A program made the translations under genes and the position numbers. Below, piece after piece: positions 7,746 through 15,424 of a stretch of DNA of 64,000 nt. How positions within the stretch are numbered: the stretch's first letter is position 1; each line of letters opens with the position of its first letter. The DNA is taken from assembly GCF_010682065.1 (NCBI RefSeq), contig NZ_JAAGWG010000022.1, forward strand, positions 1-64,000, given 5' to 3'. Source of the DNA: Blastococcus saxobsidens. GTDB taxonomy: Bacteria; Actinomycetota; Actinomycetes; Mycobacteriales; Geodermatophilaceae. Under the pieces are notes generated by a model that worked only from the letters and a program-made list of their open reading frames with translations, was not told where the DNA came from and made no database searches.

Positions 7746-8117
7746 TCAGGTCGCGCCGTCGTCGCGGGCGGCCGCGACCACCTCGGCCAGCGTCCCGCCG
7801 TCGCGGGCCACCCACGCGCGCCCGTCGTCGGCCAGCACGATGGGCCGCTGGATGAGCAGCGGGTGCGCCACGAGGACCGCGATCCAGGCGTCCCGCTCGC
7901 GCGGCAGGTCCCGCAGCCCGAGCTCGCGGGCCACCGGCTCCGACATGCGGGTGATGTCCCACGGCTCCAGCCGCAGGGCCGTCAGCGCCGCGCGGAGCTC
8001 GTCCTCGGTCGGCGGGGCGTCGAGGTAGTGGCGCAGCGTGAACTCCGCGCCCGACCGCTCCAGCTCGTCCCGCGCCACGCGGCACGTGGAGCACGACGGG
8101 TTGAACCAGACCTCCAC
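7746..8117 (-). CDS. ArsC/Spx-family thioredoxin-fold protein
   Basis: 123 aa from GTG 8117. VEVWFNPSCSTCRVARDEL shows the thioredoxin-fold start with CSTC, followed by YLDAPPTEDELRAAL and LIQRPIVL (the conserved Arg-Pro loop of ArsC). Relatives are arsenate reductases or redox regulators. Without ars genes nearby, arsenate reduction is not established. An ATG at 8204 would overlap the upstream gene and add a Cys-rich, non-homologous leader. GTG 8117 is preferred because TACGGT lies 6 nt before it (8129-8124), suggesting its own leaderless promoter. It is the last gene of a STAS/MBL/ArsC run. Confidence 0.82.
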   Translation of the reverse strand: MEVWFNPSCSTCRVARDELERSGAEFTLRHYLDAPPTEDELRAALTALRLEPWDITRMSEPVARELGLRDLPRERDAWIAVLVAHPLLIQRPIVLADDGRAWVARDGGTLAEVVAAARDDGAT

Positions 8118-8142
8118 CCGGCCACCGTAGAGGTGCCGCTCC

Positions 8143-9075
8143 TCAGGGCAGCAGGCTCCACGGGTCCTCGCGCCGCCACACGGTCGGCAGGTGCAGCCCG
8201 ACACCCTGCGCGGCGGCCAGCCCGCCGAGCACCCGCAGCGTCACGTCGAGGTCGTCACCGGCGTACGGCAGCCCCCGCAGCGGGCGGTCCAGCGGGCGGA
8301 AGAAGTCGTCCCAGTGGACGAGCACCACCTCCCGGGCGCCGACGGCCTCCACCGTCTCGGCCCAGTAGGCCCGGATGTAGTCCTCGGACTGCACGCCGAG
8401 CTGCCCCACGCCCAGGTGCACCACGTCCGCGCGGACGCCGGCCAGCGCGCCCGGGACGAACCCGGCGCTGCCCTGCACCAGCGTCGTCCGCCCGCTCCGG
8501 TGGGCCACGAGCACCGACCAGGCCTCACCGCAGCGGTAGGCGGTCGTGCGCACCGGCGGGACCACCGGCTCGGTGATGCGGCCCGGATACCGGTCCGGCG
8601 GGCAGTGCGCGGACTCGACGAAGGTGAGGGTGAAGGAGCCGAAGGGCATCGGCGCGTGCGGTGCCACCAGCTGGATCCGGCTGTCGGGCAGCCCGCCGCC
8701 GCGCCCCACCTGGGCGGCCGACCCGCCGCCCACGAGGACGGCGCCGGTGCGGGCGGCGACGGCCGCGGAGTCCAACGCGTGGTCCACGTGCGTGTGCACC
8801 GGCACCACGGCCCGCAGCCGGGAGCCCGGCCCGTCCAGCCCGAGCCGGCCCAGCGCGGCGTCGATCCGCCCCGCGTCCGGGGCCACCCGGCCGAGCGCCA
8901 CCCGGAGCAGGGGCGGCCGGGAGAAGAAGCCGTCGGTGAGGACGGCGTCCTGGCCGTCGTCGAACAGCAGGGTGGAGACCCCGAGGAAGGTGACGCCGAG
9001 GTCGCCGCTGGCCGCGGGGACGTCGAACAGGTCCGCGCGGTCGGCCAGCGAGGGGCGGCCCGGCTTCATGCGCAC
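8143..9075 (-). CDS. MBL-fold metallo-hydrolase
   Basis: 310 aa. The metallo-beta-lactamase signature HTHVDH appears in VPVHTHVDHALDSAAV. Upstream strands (VTFLGVSTLLFDDG) and later His/Asp positions (ESAHCPPD, VHLGVGQLG, VLVHWDDFF) resemble the UlaG/RomA-like L-ascorbate or N-acyl hydrolase branch. It is cytosolic with no signal peptide, and its substrate is unknown. It starts 9 bp after the stop of the STAS-like gene and is followed 25 bp later by the ArsC-like gene, so the three are probably co-transcribed. The ATG at 9075 has a nearby in-frame ATG two codons on as an alternative. Confidence 0.82.
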   Translation of the reverse strand: MRMKPGRPSLADRADLFDVPAASGDLGVTFLGVSTLLFDDGQDAVLTDGFFSRPPLLRVALGRVAPDAGRIDAALGRLGLDGPGSRLRAVVPVHTHVDHALDSAAVAARTGAVLVGGGSAAQVGRGGGLPDSRIQLVAPHAPMPFGSFTLTFVESAHCPPDRYPGRITEPVVPPVRTTAYRCGEAWSVLVAHRSGRTTLVQGSAGFVPGALAGVRADVVHLGVGQLGVQSEDYIRAYWAETVEAVGAREVVLVHWDDFFRPLDRPLRGLPYAGDDLDVTLRVLGGLAAAQGVGLHLPTVWRREDPWSLLP

Positions 9076-9084
9076 CCGCGCACG

Positions 9085-9390
9085 CTAGCCCCCGGCTGCC
9101 GCCAGCAGGCTTTCCACGGCGGGGGAGCGGCGCACCCGGACCGGGCGCCCGGCGCGCTCGGCGGCGGAGAGGTGGTCGAGCACCAGGTCCACCGCGGGCA
9201 GCGAGAGGCCGGTGACGGAGCCGGCGTCGATGCCGTCGACGGGCATGGGCTCGCGGCCGTAGCGGGCGACGAACGAGTCGACCGACGCCGCGTCGACCTC
9301 CCCGGCCAGGCAGAGCACCCGCCCGGCTGAGGTGTTCAGCAACCGGACGACGCCGCGGGACGGGCCGGTGCGGGCCGGTGCGGAACTCAT
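9085..9390 (-). CDS. STAS-like domain protein
   Basis: 101 aa from ATG 9390. It resembles anti-sigma-factor antagonists. A strand reads RVLCLAGEVDAASVDSF, the typical GEVDxxS pattern. A strand-turn follows (DGIDAGSVTGLSLPAVDLVLDH), with the residue just before SLPAVDLV at the place where these proteins are phosphorylated. The C-terminal helix is SPAVESLLAAAGG. No partner kinase is in view. CAGACT followed by 6 nt lies directly before the ATG (-10 at 9402-9397), so the mRNA is probably leaderless. It is divergent from the polymerase gene, with an 85-bp gap. The STAS assignment is from pattern only. Confidence 0.65.
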   Translation of the reverse strand: MSSAPARTGPSRGVVRLLNTSAGRVLCLAGEVDAASVDSFVARYGREPMPVDGIDAGSVTGLSLPAVDLVLDHLSAAERAGRPVRVRRSPAVESLLAAAGG

Positions 9391-9475
9391 TCCCGCAGTC
9401 TGTGCCGGAGCGGCCGCCGGGGCACGGCAGCCGGCGTCCGGCGGACCTGTCGCCGGTGTCGGCGAGACTGCGCGG

Positions 9476-11128
9476 GTGAAGCGGATCGTCCTCGTGCGTC
9501 GCGGTGGCGACACCGTCGAGGTGTTCGAGCCGGCGTCCCCGGGCCCCGGGGCCGGCCCGGTCCTGATCCCGGCCGCCGACCTCCCCGCGTTCGTCCGGGA
9601 GCGGGAGGCCGGACCGGTGCGCTGGGTCTGGGACGACACCACCCGCTGGTACCCGGCGCTGCTGGACGCCGGCGTGCGGATCGCCCGCTGCACCGACCTG
9701 CGGCTCACCCATGCGCTGCTGCGCCGCTCGCCGTTCGCCGACCGCGCGCTGCTGCTGGCCGACGAGTCGGCCGGGTGGGCCGCGCTCCAGCCGGTCACCG
9801 CCACCGACGCCGCGCTCTTCCCGCTGGACGACCCGGCCGACCGGCTCGACCCGCTCTCCGAGCACGGGCGCCAGCAGGCGGTGCTGGGCGCTTCCCCGGA
9901 GCGGCGCCGGCTGGAGCTGCTGCTGGCCGCGGAGTCCTCGGGGGCGCTGGTCGCCGCGGAGATGACGCACGCCGGGCTGCCGTGGCGCACCGACGTGCAC
10001 GAGCAGCTGCTCACCGACCTGCTCGGGCCACGCCCGGCGGGTGGGCACCGGCCCGCCGTCCTGGAGCGGCTCGCCGGGGAGCTCCGGCAGGCGCTGGGGG
10101 CACCGGCGCTGAACCCCGACTCGCCGGTCGACGTGCTGCGGGCGCTGCAGGGCGCGGGACTCCCGGTGGAGGACACGCGCTCGTGGACCCTCGAGGGCAT
10201 CGACCACCCGGTAGTCCCGCCGCTGCTGGAGTACAAGAAGCTCTCCCGGCTGCTGCAGGCCAACGGCTGGGCGTGGCTGGACACCTGGGTGCGCGACGGC
10301 CGGTTCCGCTCCTGGTTCCTCCCCGGTGGCGTGGTGACCGGGCGGTGGGCGTCCAACGGCGGCGGAGCGTTGTCCGTCCCCGTCCAGGTGCGGCCGGCCG
10401 CGGTGGCCGACGAGGGGTGGCGGTTCGTCGTCGCCGACGTCGCCCAGCTGGAGCCGCGGGTGCTGGCCGCGATGAGCGGTGACCTCGCGATGGCGGAGGC
10501 CGCGCGGTCGGCCGACCTGTACCAGGGCATGGTCACCGCCGGTGCCGTGGCCACCCGGTCCGAGGCGAAGCTCGGGATGCTGGGCGCGATGTACGGCGGC
10601 ACCCGTGGGGAGAGCGGGCGCATGCTGCCGCGGCTGGCCCGCCGGTACCCGCACGCCATCGGCCTGGTGGAGGAGGCGGCCCGGGCGGGGGAGCGGGGCG
10701 AGGTGGTGCGCACCCTGCTCGGCCGCGGCTCGCCGGCCCCCAGCGGGCCCTGGGCGGAGGCCGACCTCGGCGAACCACCGGAGGCCGGTGGCTCAAGGCA
10801 GGAGCAGGACCGGCACCGGCGCGCCTGGGGCCGGTTCACCCGCAACTTCGTCGTCCAGGGCACCGCCGCGGAGTGGGCGCTGTGCTGGCTGGCCGACCTG
10901 CGCAACCGGCTGTGGCGGCTGGGGGAGGGGGAGCCCGGCGAGCGTCCGCACCTGGTCTTCTTCCTGCACGACGAGGTGCTCGTGCACACCCCCGCGCACC
11001 TGGCGCCGGCCGTGGCCGAGGAGGTGCGGCAGGCCGCGGCCGAGGCCGGCCGGCTGCTCTTCGGGTCCTTCCCGGTCGATTTCCCGCTCGACGTCGCCGT
11101 CGTCCGGTCGTGGGCCGACGCCGGATGA
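9476..11128 (+). CDS. PolA-family DNA polymerase (bifunctional exonuclease/polymerase-like)
   Basis: 550 aa from GTG 9476, about 300 residues shorter than DNA polymerase I because the 5' nuclease domain is missing. Family A motifs are intact. Motif A is DVAQLEPR (321-328), motif B has R361, K365 and Y373 in RSEAKLGMLGAMYGG, and motif C is HDE (498-500). The N-terminal ~190 residues occupy the place of the 3'-5' exonuclease, but I see no clear DxE, so proofreading is doubtful. Relatives in actinobacteria are annotated as bifunctional 3'-5' exonuclease/DNA polymerase. A repair role is likely. GAGACT plus 6 nt before the GTG suggests a leaderless mRNA. Confidence 0.88.
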   Translation: MKRIVLVRRGGDTVEVFEPASPGPGAGPVLIPAADLPAFVREREAGPVRWVWDDTTRWYPALLDAGVRIARCTDLRLTHALLRRSPFADRALLLADESAGWAALQPVTATDAALFPLDDPADRLDPLSEHGRQQAVLGASPERRRLELLLAAESSGALVAAEMTHAGLPWRTDVHEQLLTDLLGPRPAGGHRPAVLERLAGELRQALGAPALNPDSPVDVLRALQGAGLPVEDTRSWTLEGIDHPVVPPLLEYKKLSRLLQANGWAWLDTWVRDGRFRSWFLPGGVVTGRWASNGGGALSVPVQVRPAAVADEGWRFVVADVAQLEPRVLAAMSGDLAMAEAARSADLYQGMVTAGAVATRSEAKLGMLGAMYGGTRGESGRMLPRLARRYPHAIGLVEEAARAGERGEVVRTLLGRGSPAPSGPWAEADLGEPPEAGGSRQEQDRHRRAWGRFTRNFVVQGTAAEWALCWLADLRNRLWRLGEGEPGERPHLVFFLHDEVLVHTPAHLAPAVAEEVRQAAAEAGRLLFGSFPVDFPLDVAVVRSWADAG

Positions 11129-11168
11129 GGGTGCAGGCCGGATGAGGGTGCAGGCCGGAGGGTGCAGG
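11121..11168 (+). repeat. 17-bp tandem repeat (2.8 copies) across the polymerase stop
   Basis: CCGGATGAGGGTGCAGG occurs at 11121-11137 and 11138-11154, followed by a copy shortened by 3 bp at 11155-11168. The polymerase TGA lies in the first unit, so the extra units are untranslated. This is probably slippage. A hairpin-forming role was not evident. Confidence 0.85.
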
Positions 11169-11256
11169 CCGTGAGGAAGGATCTGCCCGTGGTCGCAGGC
11201 GCTCCGGAGATCCCGCTCGGCGGCGACCCGGGCGTCGCGCAGGCGGCGTCGCCGGC

Positions 11257-12081
11257 ATGATCGACCTGTTCTCCGCCGATCTCCTGCCCGAGGGCCTGAC
11301 CACGGCGACGCTCGTGCTGCTGCTGCTGGCCGCGCTGACGGCGGGCTTCGTCGACGCCGTCGTCGGTGGCGGCGGCCTGATCCAGCTGCCGGCGTTGCTG
11401 CTCGTGCCCGGCATGAGCCCGGTCCAGGCCCTCGCGACGAACAAGCTCGGTTCGGTGTTCGGGACGAGCACCAGCGCGATCACGTACTACCGCCGCGTGC
11501 GCCCGGACCTGCGCACCGCGCTGCCCATGGCCGGCATCGCGCTGGTCAGCAGCTTCGTCGGGGCCTCGGTCGCCGCGCTGCTGCCGGCGAGCCTCTTCCG
11601 CCCGGTGATCGTGCTGGCGCTGGTCGGGATCAGTGCCTTCACCCTGTTCCGGCCCGCGCTGGGCGAGGTGACCGCGCTCCGGCACGCCGGCCGCCGGCAC
11701 CACGGCATCGCCGCCGGCCTGGGCGCGGCCATCGGCCTCTACGACGGCATCCTGGGCCCGGGCACGGGGTCGTTCCTGGTCTTCGCGATGGTCTCGCTGC
11801 TGGGTTACGACTTCCTGGCGGCCAGCGCCAAGGCCAAGATCGTCAACTGTGCGACCAACCTCGGGGCGCTGCTGTTCTTCGTCCCGCACGGCTCGGTGTT
11901 CTGGGGGCTGGGTCTGCTGCTGGGGGCGGCCAACATGATCGGGGGGTACCTCGGCGCCCGGACGGCGACCAGCCGCGGCACCAGGTTCATCCGGATCGCG
12001 TTCCTCGTGGTCGTCACCGCGCTCATCCTCCGGCTGGGTGCCGACGTCTGGTCGGAGAACGTGGCACCGCTCCTCGACTGA
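11257..12081 (+). CDS. TSUP (TauE/SafE) family membrane transporter
   Basis: 274 aa, about 7-8 hydrophobic segments. The two TSUP half-repeats are visible: AGFVDAVVGGGGLIQLPALL near the start and GLYDGILGPGTGSFLVFAM after the centre. Each has the conserved Gly-rich re-entrant pattern plus the ATNKLGSVFGT and AKAKIVNCATN stretches. Family members (YfcA, TauE, SafE) export or import sulfite, sulfonates or other small organic acids, and the substrate here is unknown. It starts about 90 bp after the tandem repeat behind the polymerase gene and could be read through from there. Confidence 0.88.
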   Translation: MIDLFSADLLPEGLTTATLVLLLLAALTAGFVDAVVGGGGLIQLPALLLVPGMSPVQALATNKLGSVFGTSTSAITYYRRVRPDLRTALPMAGIALVSSFVGASVAALLPASLFRPVIVLALVGISAFTLFRPALGEVTALRHAGRRHHGIAAGLGAAIGLYDGILGPGTGSFLVFAMVSLLGYDFLAASAKAKIVNCATNLGALLFFVPHGSVFWGLGLLLGAANMIGGYLGARTATSRGTRFIRIAFLVVVTALILRLGADVWSENVAPLLD

Positions 12082-12099
12082 CCGGCGCGTCGACCGGTT

Positions 12100-12136
12100 G
12101 CTTATACTTGCAAACTCATAAGCTGAGAGCTAATGT
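12100..12136 (+). promoter_or_regulatory. promoter with dyad operator of the SatD-like gene
   Basis: TTGCAA (12108-12113), a 17-bp spacer and TAATGT (12131-12136) form a promoter whose start would coincide with GTG 12144, giving a leaderless mRNA. A dyad GCTTAT-N12-ATAAGC (12100-12105 / 12118-12123) is centred on the -35 hexamer in an AT-rich patch that stands out from its surroundings. A repressor bound here would block polymerase. The downstream gene encodes an HTH protein, so autorepression is likely (inference). Confidence 0.55.
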
Positions 12137-12143
12137 CAGCCGC

Positions 12144-12815
12144 GTGAGTGTCGAGGAGCACTGGACCGCGGCCGTCCTGGGTGACGTCGTCGCCTCGAAG
12201 ACCCATGCCCGGCGGGCGGAGGTCCAGCGGAGCATCGAGAGCGCCCTGGCGGAGGTCAACGAGGCGGTCCCGGCGGTGCAACCGCTCGACGTGACGATCG
12301 GCGACGAGTTCCAGGGGGCCTACCGCTCGGTGGCGGACGCCGTCCGCGCCACCCTGCTCGTCCGCCTGCTCCTGCTCCCTGAGGTGGACACGCGCTTCGG
12401 CATCGGCAGCGGACCGGTCACCGTCTTCGACGCCACCCGCCGGCCGATCTCCCAGGACGGCCCCGCCTGGTGGGCGGCGCGCGAGGCCATCGACCACGTG
12501 CACCGGCAGCAGACCCGCGGCGGGCACGAGCGGGCGGCGCGCACCTGGTACGTGGCCGCCGACGGGGCGGACGGCGCCGACGGCGGGGAGCAGGCGCGCT
12601 TCGTCAACGCCCACCTGCTGTGCCGGGACGCCCTCGTCCCGCGGCACGACGAGCGCGGCGTCACCCTCCTCCGCGGGTGGCTCACCGGCCGCACCCAGGT
12701 GGACCTGGCCGCCCAGCTCGGCATCTCCCAGTCGGCGGTGTCCCAGCGGCTGACCCGCATGGGCGCGTTCGCCGTCCGCGATGCCCAGGAGGCGCTGGGC
12801 GGGGCCGGGTCATGA
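12144..12815 (+). CDS. SatD-family regulator with C-terminal HTH
   Basis: 223 aa from GTG 12144. The N-terminal part matches the SatD family: AAVLGDVVASKTHARR, then ALAEVNEAVPAVQPLDVTIGDEFQG and RFGIGSGPV. The last ~50 residues are a sigma-region-4-like helix-turn-helix (QVDLAAQLGISQSAVSQRL). SatD proteins are poorly understood. The first domain looks like a nucleotide- or ligand-binding module, so this is likely a ligand-controlled DNA-binding regulator. Its TGA overlaps the ATG of the membrane gene (ATGA), indicating translational coupling. The promoter-embedded dyad upstream suggests self-control. Confidence 0.78.
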   Translation: MSVEEHWTAAVLGDVVASKTHARRAEVQRSIESALAEVNEAVPAVQPLDVTIGDEFQGAYRSVADAVRATLLVRLLLLPEVDTRFGIGSGPVTVFDATRRPISQDGPAWWAAREAIDHVHRQQTRGGHERAARTWYVAADGADGADGGEQARFVNAHLLCRDALVPRHDERGVTLLRGWLTGRTQVDLAAQLGISQSAVSQRLTRMGAFAVRDAQEALGGAGS

Positions 12816-13747
12816 TCTGGCCGGCACTGGTGCTGCTCTCCCTCGGCGTCGTCGACCTGGCGCGCTGGGACAGCGAGCGGCTGGGCCGGGGGAGCCTGCT
12901 CGGTCCGCTCCTCGCCGGACTGCTGGCCGCGGTCGTGCTCCGGCTGGGCGGCCTCGGCACCGGGGCGACCGCGGGTGCGGTCGTCGTCGTGGTCCTGCTG
13001 TCCCTCGGCTGGGCCGTCGCGGTCGCCGCCTCGGTGCGCGAGGAGCGGCCGACGTGGCCGGCCCTGCTCGTCGCCGGCTGCCTCCTGGGTGCCGCGCTCG
13101 TCCTGGCGCCGGCCGCCCCGCCGCTCGGCGGACGCCTCGAACGCTGGTACCGGTCCCTGCCGTGGCCGGCGCTGGACGGCGTGCCGCTGGAGCGGGCCCT
13201 GCTCGTGGTGGCCTGCGCGGTGTTCCTGATCGGCACCGGGAACGTGCTCGTACGCCTCGTGCTCACCGCGTCCGGCAGCAAGGTCCGGCGCAGTGAGCAG
13301 CAGATCAAGGGCGGTCGGGTGCTCGGGCCCATGGAGCGGCTGCTCATCCTCGGGCTCGGCCTGTCGGGCAACGTCGCCGCCGCCTCGATCATCGTCGCCG
13401 CGAAGGGGTTGCTCCGGTTCCCCGAGCTGCAGTCCTACCGCGCCGAGCCGGGCGTCGACGGTCGTCCGGCCGACGTCGCCACGTCCGACGGCGCCAGGTC
13501 CGACGGCGCCAGGTCCGACATCGCCAGGTCCGACATCGCCATGTCCGACATCGCCAGGTCCGACATCGCCATGTCCGACATCGCCATGTCCGACATCGCC
13601 ATGTCCGACATCGCCACGTCCGACATCGCCACGTCCGACGACGAGCCGGCGACGCCGGGGCAGCGCATCGACGTCCTGACCGAGTACTTCCTCATCGGCT
13701 CGATGACCAGCTGGCTGCTGGCGCTGGCCTGCCTGGCCCTGGTATGA
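12812..13747 (+). CDS. SatD-coupled multi-pass membrane protein with pentapeptide VNTR
   Basis: 311 aa with about 6-7 hydrophobic segments. The N-terminal half is four to five helices (WPALVLLSLGVVDL, LLAGLLAAVVL, AVVVVVLLSLGWAVAVAA and others). A helix follows at ALLVVACAVFLIGTGNVLV, then a conserved-looking amphipathic stretch (SEQQIKGGRVLGPMERLLIL). A hydrophilic loop of S-D-I-A-x repeats (about residues 220-277) comes before a final helix (FLIGSMTSWLLALACLALV). I do not recognise the family. The start overlaps the stop of the SatD-like gene, so the two probably act together, with the membrane protein as sensor, channel or effector and SatD as its controller. Confidence 0.72.
   Translation: MIWPALVLLSLGVVDLARWDSERLGRGSLLGPLLAGLLAAVVLRLGGLGTGATAGAVVVVVLLSLGWAVAVAASVREERPTWPALLVAGCLLGAALVLAPAAPPLGGRLERWYRSLPWPALDGVPLERALLVVACAVFLIGTGNVLVRLVLTASGSKVRRSEQQIKGGRVLGPMERLLILGLGLSGNVAAASIIVAAKGLLRFPELQSYRAEPGVDGRPADVATSDGARSDGARSDIARSDIAMSDIARSDIAMSDIAMSDIAMSDIATSDIATSDDEPATPGQRIDVLTEYFLIGSMTSWLLALACLALV
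13469..13642 (+). repeat. 15-bp in-frame tandem repeat, about 11 copies
   Basis: The unit TCCGACATCGCCATG (with R, M or T as the last codon) encodes Ser-Asp-Ile-Ala-x. In order the units are ADVAT, SDGAR twice, SDIAR, SDIAM, SDIAR, SDIAM three times, SDIAT twice, then SDD. The pattern [STA][DN][hydrophobic]xx also fits a pentapeptide-repeat helix, although about 11 units would form fewer than three coils. Near-identity at the DNA level points to recent expansion, so copy number probably differs between strains. Confidence 0.93.
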
Positions 13748-13842
13748 GCCCTGGGCTTCTACCGCGTGGGCTATGAGCAGCCGGTCGCGGTGTGCCCGCC
13801 CGAGCCCGCGTGCACCCGTGCTTGCGGTCGTACGCTCGGACG

Positions 13843-15306
13843 GTGAGCGTCGCCCCCGGTCCCACGGTCGCCCTCGGCGACCGGTTCGCCCGTGACCTGC
13901 CCGAGCTGGCGGTGGCCTGGCGGGCCGAGGAGGCACCCGACCCACGACTGCTCGTGCTGAACGACGCCCTGGCCACCGAACTGGGTCTGGACCCGGCCGC
14001 GCTCCGCGGTCCTGACGGTCTGCGGTTCCTGACCGGCAACGCCGTCCCGGATGGCGCCTCCCCGGTGGCGCAGGTCTACGCCGGGCACCAGTTCGGCGGC
14101 TACAGCCCGCGGCTGGGCGACGGCCGGGCACTGCTGCTGGGCGAGCTCACCGGCGAGCAGGGCCGGCTGCGCGACCTGCACCTCAAGGGTGCCGGCCGCA
14201 CGCCCCTGGCCCGCGGGGGCGACGGCCTGGCCGCGGTCGGGCCGATGCTGCGCGAGTACGTCGTCAGCGAGGCGATGCACGCCCTTGGCATCCCGACCAC
14301 GCGCTCCCTCGCCGTGGTGGCCACCGGCCGCCCCGTGCGCCGGGAGACGATGCTGCCCGGTGCGGTGCTGGCCCGCGTGGCCGCCAGCCACCTGCGCGTC
14401 GGCAGCTTCCAGTACGCCGCGGCCACCGGCGACCTGGACCTGCTGCGCCGGCTCGCCGACCACGCGATCGACCGTCACCACCCGGCGGCGGCCGACGCCG
14501 AGCAGCCCTACCTGACGCTGTACGAGGCGGTCCTCGAGGCACAGGCCGCGCTGGTGGCGAGGTGGATGCTGGTCGGCTTCGTGCACGGGGTGCTGAACAC
14601 CGACAACGTGACGATCTCCGGCGAGACGATCGACTACGGCCCCTGCGCGTTCCTCGACGTCTTCGACCCGGCGACGGTCTACAGCTCGATCGACACCGGT
14701 GGCCGCTACGCCTACGGCAACCAGCCGGTGGTGACCGAGTGGAACCTCGCCCGGCTGGCCGAGGCGCTCCTCCCGCTGTTCGCCGAGGACCAGGAGACGG
14801 CGGTGGCCATGGCGACCGAGGCGCTGGGCACGTTCCGCCGCCGGTACAGCACGGCGTGGACCGCGGGCATGCGCGCCAAGCTCGGGCTCCCCGACGGCCT
14901 GGACGACGAGGTCACCGAAGCGCTCGCCACCGACCTGCTGGCCCTGATGCGGGACAACCGCCTGGACCACACGTCCTTCTTCCGCCGGCTCGGCGAGGCG
15001 GCCCGCGGCGACGCCGAGCCCGCCCGGCTGCTCGTGCTCGACCTGGCAGGGTTCGACGGCTGGCTGGAGCGCTGGCGGGCGCTGCAGCCTGATGCCGCGC
15101 TGATGGACCGGACCAACCCCGTCTACGTGCCGCGCAACCACCTGGTCGAGGAGGCGCTCGCCGCCGCGACCGACGGCGACACCGGCCCGCTGGACCAGCT
15201 GCTGGAGGCCGTGTCCCGGCCGTTCGACGAGCGGGCCGGCTTGGAGCGTCACGCGGAGCCGGCCCCGGACGCGTTCGGGCCCTACGTCACGTTCTGCGGC
15301 ACCTGA
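13843..15306 (+). CDS. selO: SelO/YdiU family protein AMPylator
   Basis: 487 aa from GTG 13843. This is a pseudokinase-fold enzyme that transfers AMP from ATP to protein hydroxyls, with a redox-stress role in known members. Family blocks are clear: [34 protein letters not shown] (ATP-binding Lys), [41 protein letters not shown] (catalytic loop and metal Asn/Asp) and GRYAYGNQP. The protein ends TFCGT, with a Cys third from the end where eukaryotic SelO has selenocysteine. TACGCT (13831-13836) lies 6 nt before the GTG and supports this start as leaderless. Confidence 0.94.
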   Translation: MSVAPGPTVALGDRFARDLPELAVAWRAEEAPDPRLLVLNDALATELGLDPAALRGPDGLRFLTGNAVPDGASPVAQVYAGHQFGGYSPRLGDGRALLLGELTGEQGRLRDLHLKGAGRTPLARGGDGLAAVGPMLREYVVSEAMHALGIPTTRSLAVVATGRPVRRETMLPGAVLARVAASHLRVGSFQYAAATGDLDLLRRLADHAIDRHHPAAADAEQPYLTLYEAVLEAQAALVARWMLVGFVHGVLNTDNVTISGETIDYGPCAFLDVFDPATVYSSIDTGGRYAYGNQPVVTEWNLARLAEALLPLFAEDQETAVAMATEALGTFRRRYSTAWTAGMRAKLGLPDGLDDEVTEALATDLLALMRDNRLDHTSFFRRLGEAARGDAEPARLLVLDLAGFDGWLERWRALQPDAALMDRTNPVYVPRNHLVEEALAAATDGDTGPLDQLLEAVSRPFDERAGLERHAEPAPDAFGPYVTFCGT

Positions 15307-15424
15307 GACGGCGCGCCGTCCTCGGGAGGGGCGGGCGGTTGTGGGGGAGGGGCAGGGGTAGGGCGGCCGGAAGCGGGCCGTCGTGCGGGACGGGCCCGAT
15401 CCCCCCTCTCGCCCCGGAGCTCCC

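Noticed and set aside
11171-11260. 29-codon GTG frame ending in ATGA over the TSUP start
   Set aside because: Coupling geometry is attractive but there is no ribosome site or recognisable peptide; too short to support.
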